Below are positions 6,880 to 7,519 of a stretch of DNA of 7,519 nt, piece by piece; position 1 is the stretch's first letter; each line of letters begins with the position of its first letter. This DNA comes from an uncultured Alphaproteobacteria bacterium (GTDB lineage Bacteria > Pseudomonadota > Alphaproteobacteria > Puniceispirillales > Puniceispirillaceae). Made by a program: the position numbers and the translations under genes. The DNA lies in the NCBI GenBank assembly GCA_913064995.1, contig CAJYBL010000068.1, positions 1 through 7,519 on the forward strand, given 5' to 3'. Below the pieces are notes generated by a model. It did no database searches, had not been told where the DNA came from, and saw only the letters and a program-made list of their open reading frames with translations.

Positions 6880-7518
6880 TTAATAGGATTTTGGCAAACC
6901 AAGCACCCGCTCGGCAATATAATTTAGCATCATCTGCGCACTAACTGGTGCAAGCCGCGGGATTAGCGATTCACGAAGCAAACGTTCAACATGATATTCC
7001 TTGGCATAGCCCATGCCGCCGTGGGTCATGATGGCTTGGGTGCAGGCCTTGAAGCCCGCTTCCGCACCGAGGTACTTGGCCGCGTTCGCCTGCGCGCGGT
7101 TCGCGGCGGGGTACGCGAACGGGTAGAGGCCCGAGCCGTCGGATACGGGCGCGAGAGGCGCGTCGTAGTCCGGGCACGACGCCGCATCGTCGGTGTAGTT
7201 GCACGGCGCGGGCAGCACGGTGCGCATGCTCGCGCTGTCGCCCCGCTCAACAAATGTCAACGGGTTGGCGCGGCCGATGCGGCCGAGGTCGCCGCCCGCG
7301 TCGCGCAGCGTGAGGTTCGTGGGGTGCAGCTGCAGCAGCTGCACCTCGAGCGCTCGGCATCGGAGAAGCGGCTTGTGCCGGCCAGCACGAGTGAGAAGAT
7401 CCTTCCCCGATTTTGGGGCGGTCAAAGCACGAAGAAAGCGCAAGTAAGCACGTGGGGAGGCTTCACCAATAGGATCATGGGGTTCACGCGAGGGCGACGT
7501 TCGCGCCGCAAACGCGGC
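6880..7518 (-). CDS. Acyl-CoA dehydrogenase C-terminus (6880-7089) joined in frame to unrelated GC-rich sequence
   Basis: The last 69 codons (7089-6880) are a convincing acyl-CoA dehydrogenase C-terminus. They run from ANAAKYLGAEAGFKA through MTHGGMGYAKEYHVERLLRE to VLGLPKSY, with the Glu of AKEYHVE at the position of the catalytic base that takes the alpha proton. The native enzyme would be a cytoplasmic FAD flavoprotein of about 380-400 residues. Upstream of 7089 the frame stays open to the window edge but shows no acyl-CoA dehydrogenase features: the flavin-binding and middle domains expected there are missing and the composition becomes strongly GC-rich. A TTG at 7443 is a possible nominal start for a 187-residue product, but nothing supports translation from it. 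The likely reading is a true gene, first in an operon with the CoA-transferase at 5621, whose 5' part was replaced by a chimeric join or, less likely, by a real rearrangement. Confidence 0.8.
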   Translation of the reverse strand, partial: AAFAARTSPSREPHDPIGEASPRAYLRFLRALTAPKSGKDLLTRAGRHKPLLRCRALEVQLLQLHPTNLTLRDAGGDLGRIGRANPLTFVERGDSASMRTVLPAPCNYTDDAASCPDYDAPLAPVSDGSGLYPFAYPAANRAQANAAKYLGAEAGFKACTQAIMTHGGMGYAKEYHVERLLRESLIPRLAPVSAQMMLNYIAERVLGLPKSY

Positions 7519-7519
7519 A
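7090..7519. other. GC-rich segment of different origin, probable chimeric join
   Basis: Only 13 of 60 bases are A or T at 7261-7320 and 18 of 60 at 7321-7380, against 24 of 60 in the coding stretch 6541-6600. Minus-strand codons in frame with the dehydrogenase tail end almost always in G or C at about 7095-7350, so that strand may be truly coding in its source genome. The peptide (with segments such as LTLRDAGGDLGRIGRA and PAPCNYTDDAASCPDYDAP) is not one I recognise. From about 7380 to the end the GC content falls somewhat, so a second join is possible. The source could be a high-GC bacterium or microalga; the sequence alone does not decide. Confidence 0.65.
7323..7345. repeat. Short perfect inverted repeat with 3-nt centre
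   Basis: GGTGCAGCTG (7323-7332) and CAGCTGCACC (7336-7345) are exact reverse complements around CAG. The repeat lies in the GC-rich segment and codes for a Leu/Gln-rich stretch (VQLLQLH) on the minus strand, so it may simply reflect repeated CTG/CAG codons. No T-run follows it on either strand, so it is not called a terminator. Confidence 0.5.

Noticed and set aside
7199..7447. Open plus-strand frames across the GC-rich end, including one open to the window edge
   Set aside because: High GC makes stop codons rare on both strands. The products are rich in Arg, Ala and Ser with no family features, whereas the minus-strand frame has the stronger third-position G/C bias.

Overview
The window looks like a marine-type alphaproteobacterial contig of moderate GC. 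It carries a block of carboxylic-acid and CoA-thioester catabolism genes and ends on the right in GC-rich DNA that does not match the rest. The assignment rests on mid-GC coding regions, protein families typical of alphaproteobacterial acid catabolism, and good Shine-Dalgarno sequences on most genes. A SAR116/Puniceispirillum-like source would fit, but that is a guess from style, not a match.

Layout from left to right. Positions 1-736 (minus) hold the N-terminal 245 residues of a class III (CaiB/BaiF) CoA-transferase that runs off the window. Positions 737-1030 are an AT-rich intergenic region with TTGTAT/ATACAA-type inverted repeats. Positions 1031-2758 (minus) encode an IlvD/Edd-family [2Fe-2S] dehydratase whose cluster, Mg and catalytic residues are all in place and whose length fits the sugar-acid (arabonate/xylonate) branch. 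Positions 2759-2954 are a divergent promoter region with an extended -10 box for the dehydratase and a 24-nt imperfect palindrome. Positions 2955-4571 (plus) encode an acetolactate-synthase-like ThDP enzyme. Converging on it from the right is a minus-strand run: an acyl-CoA dehydrogenase C-terminus (6880-7089), a full class III CoA-transferase (5621-6835) and a ketopantoate-reductase-like enzyme (4613-5569). The gaps in this run are 44 and 51 nt, so it is probably one operon.

How the genes may work together (inference). The dehydratase makes a 2-oxo acid by removing water from a 2,3-dihydroxy acid. The divergent ThDP enzyme could decarboxylate or ligate such a 2-oxo acid. The reductase could interconvert a 2-oxo and a 2-hydroxy acid. 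The CoA-transferase plus acyl-CoA dehydrogenase resemble the CaiB/CaiA logic, in which an acid is activated by CoA transfer and then oxidised or reduced at its alpha-beta bond. Together this suggests uptake and breakdown of a branched or hydroxylated organic acid; the substrate cannot be read from the sequence.

The right end needs caution. From about 7090 onward the sequence becomes very GC-rich (13 A/T in 60 bases at 7261-7320), and homology to acyl-CoA dehydrogenase stops in mid-domain although the reading frame stays open to the window edge. A chimeric assembly join is the simplest explanation. No RNA genes, CRISPR arrays, transposases or clear intrinsic terminators were seen.
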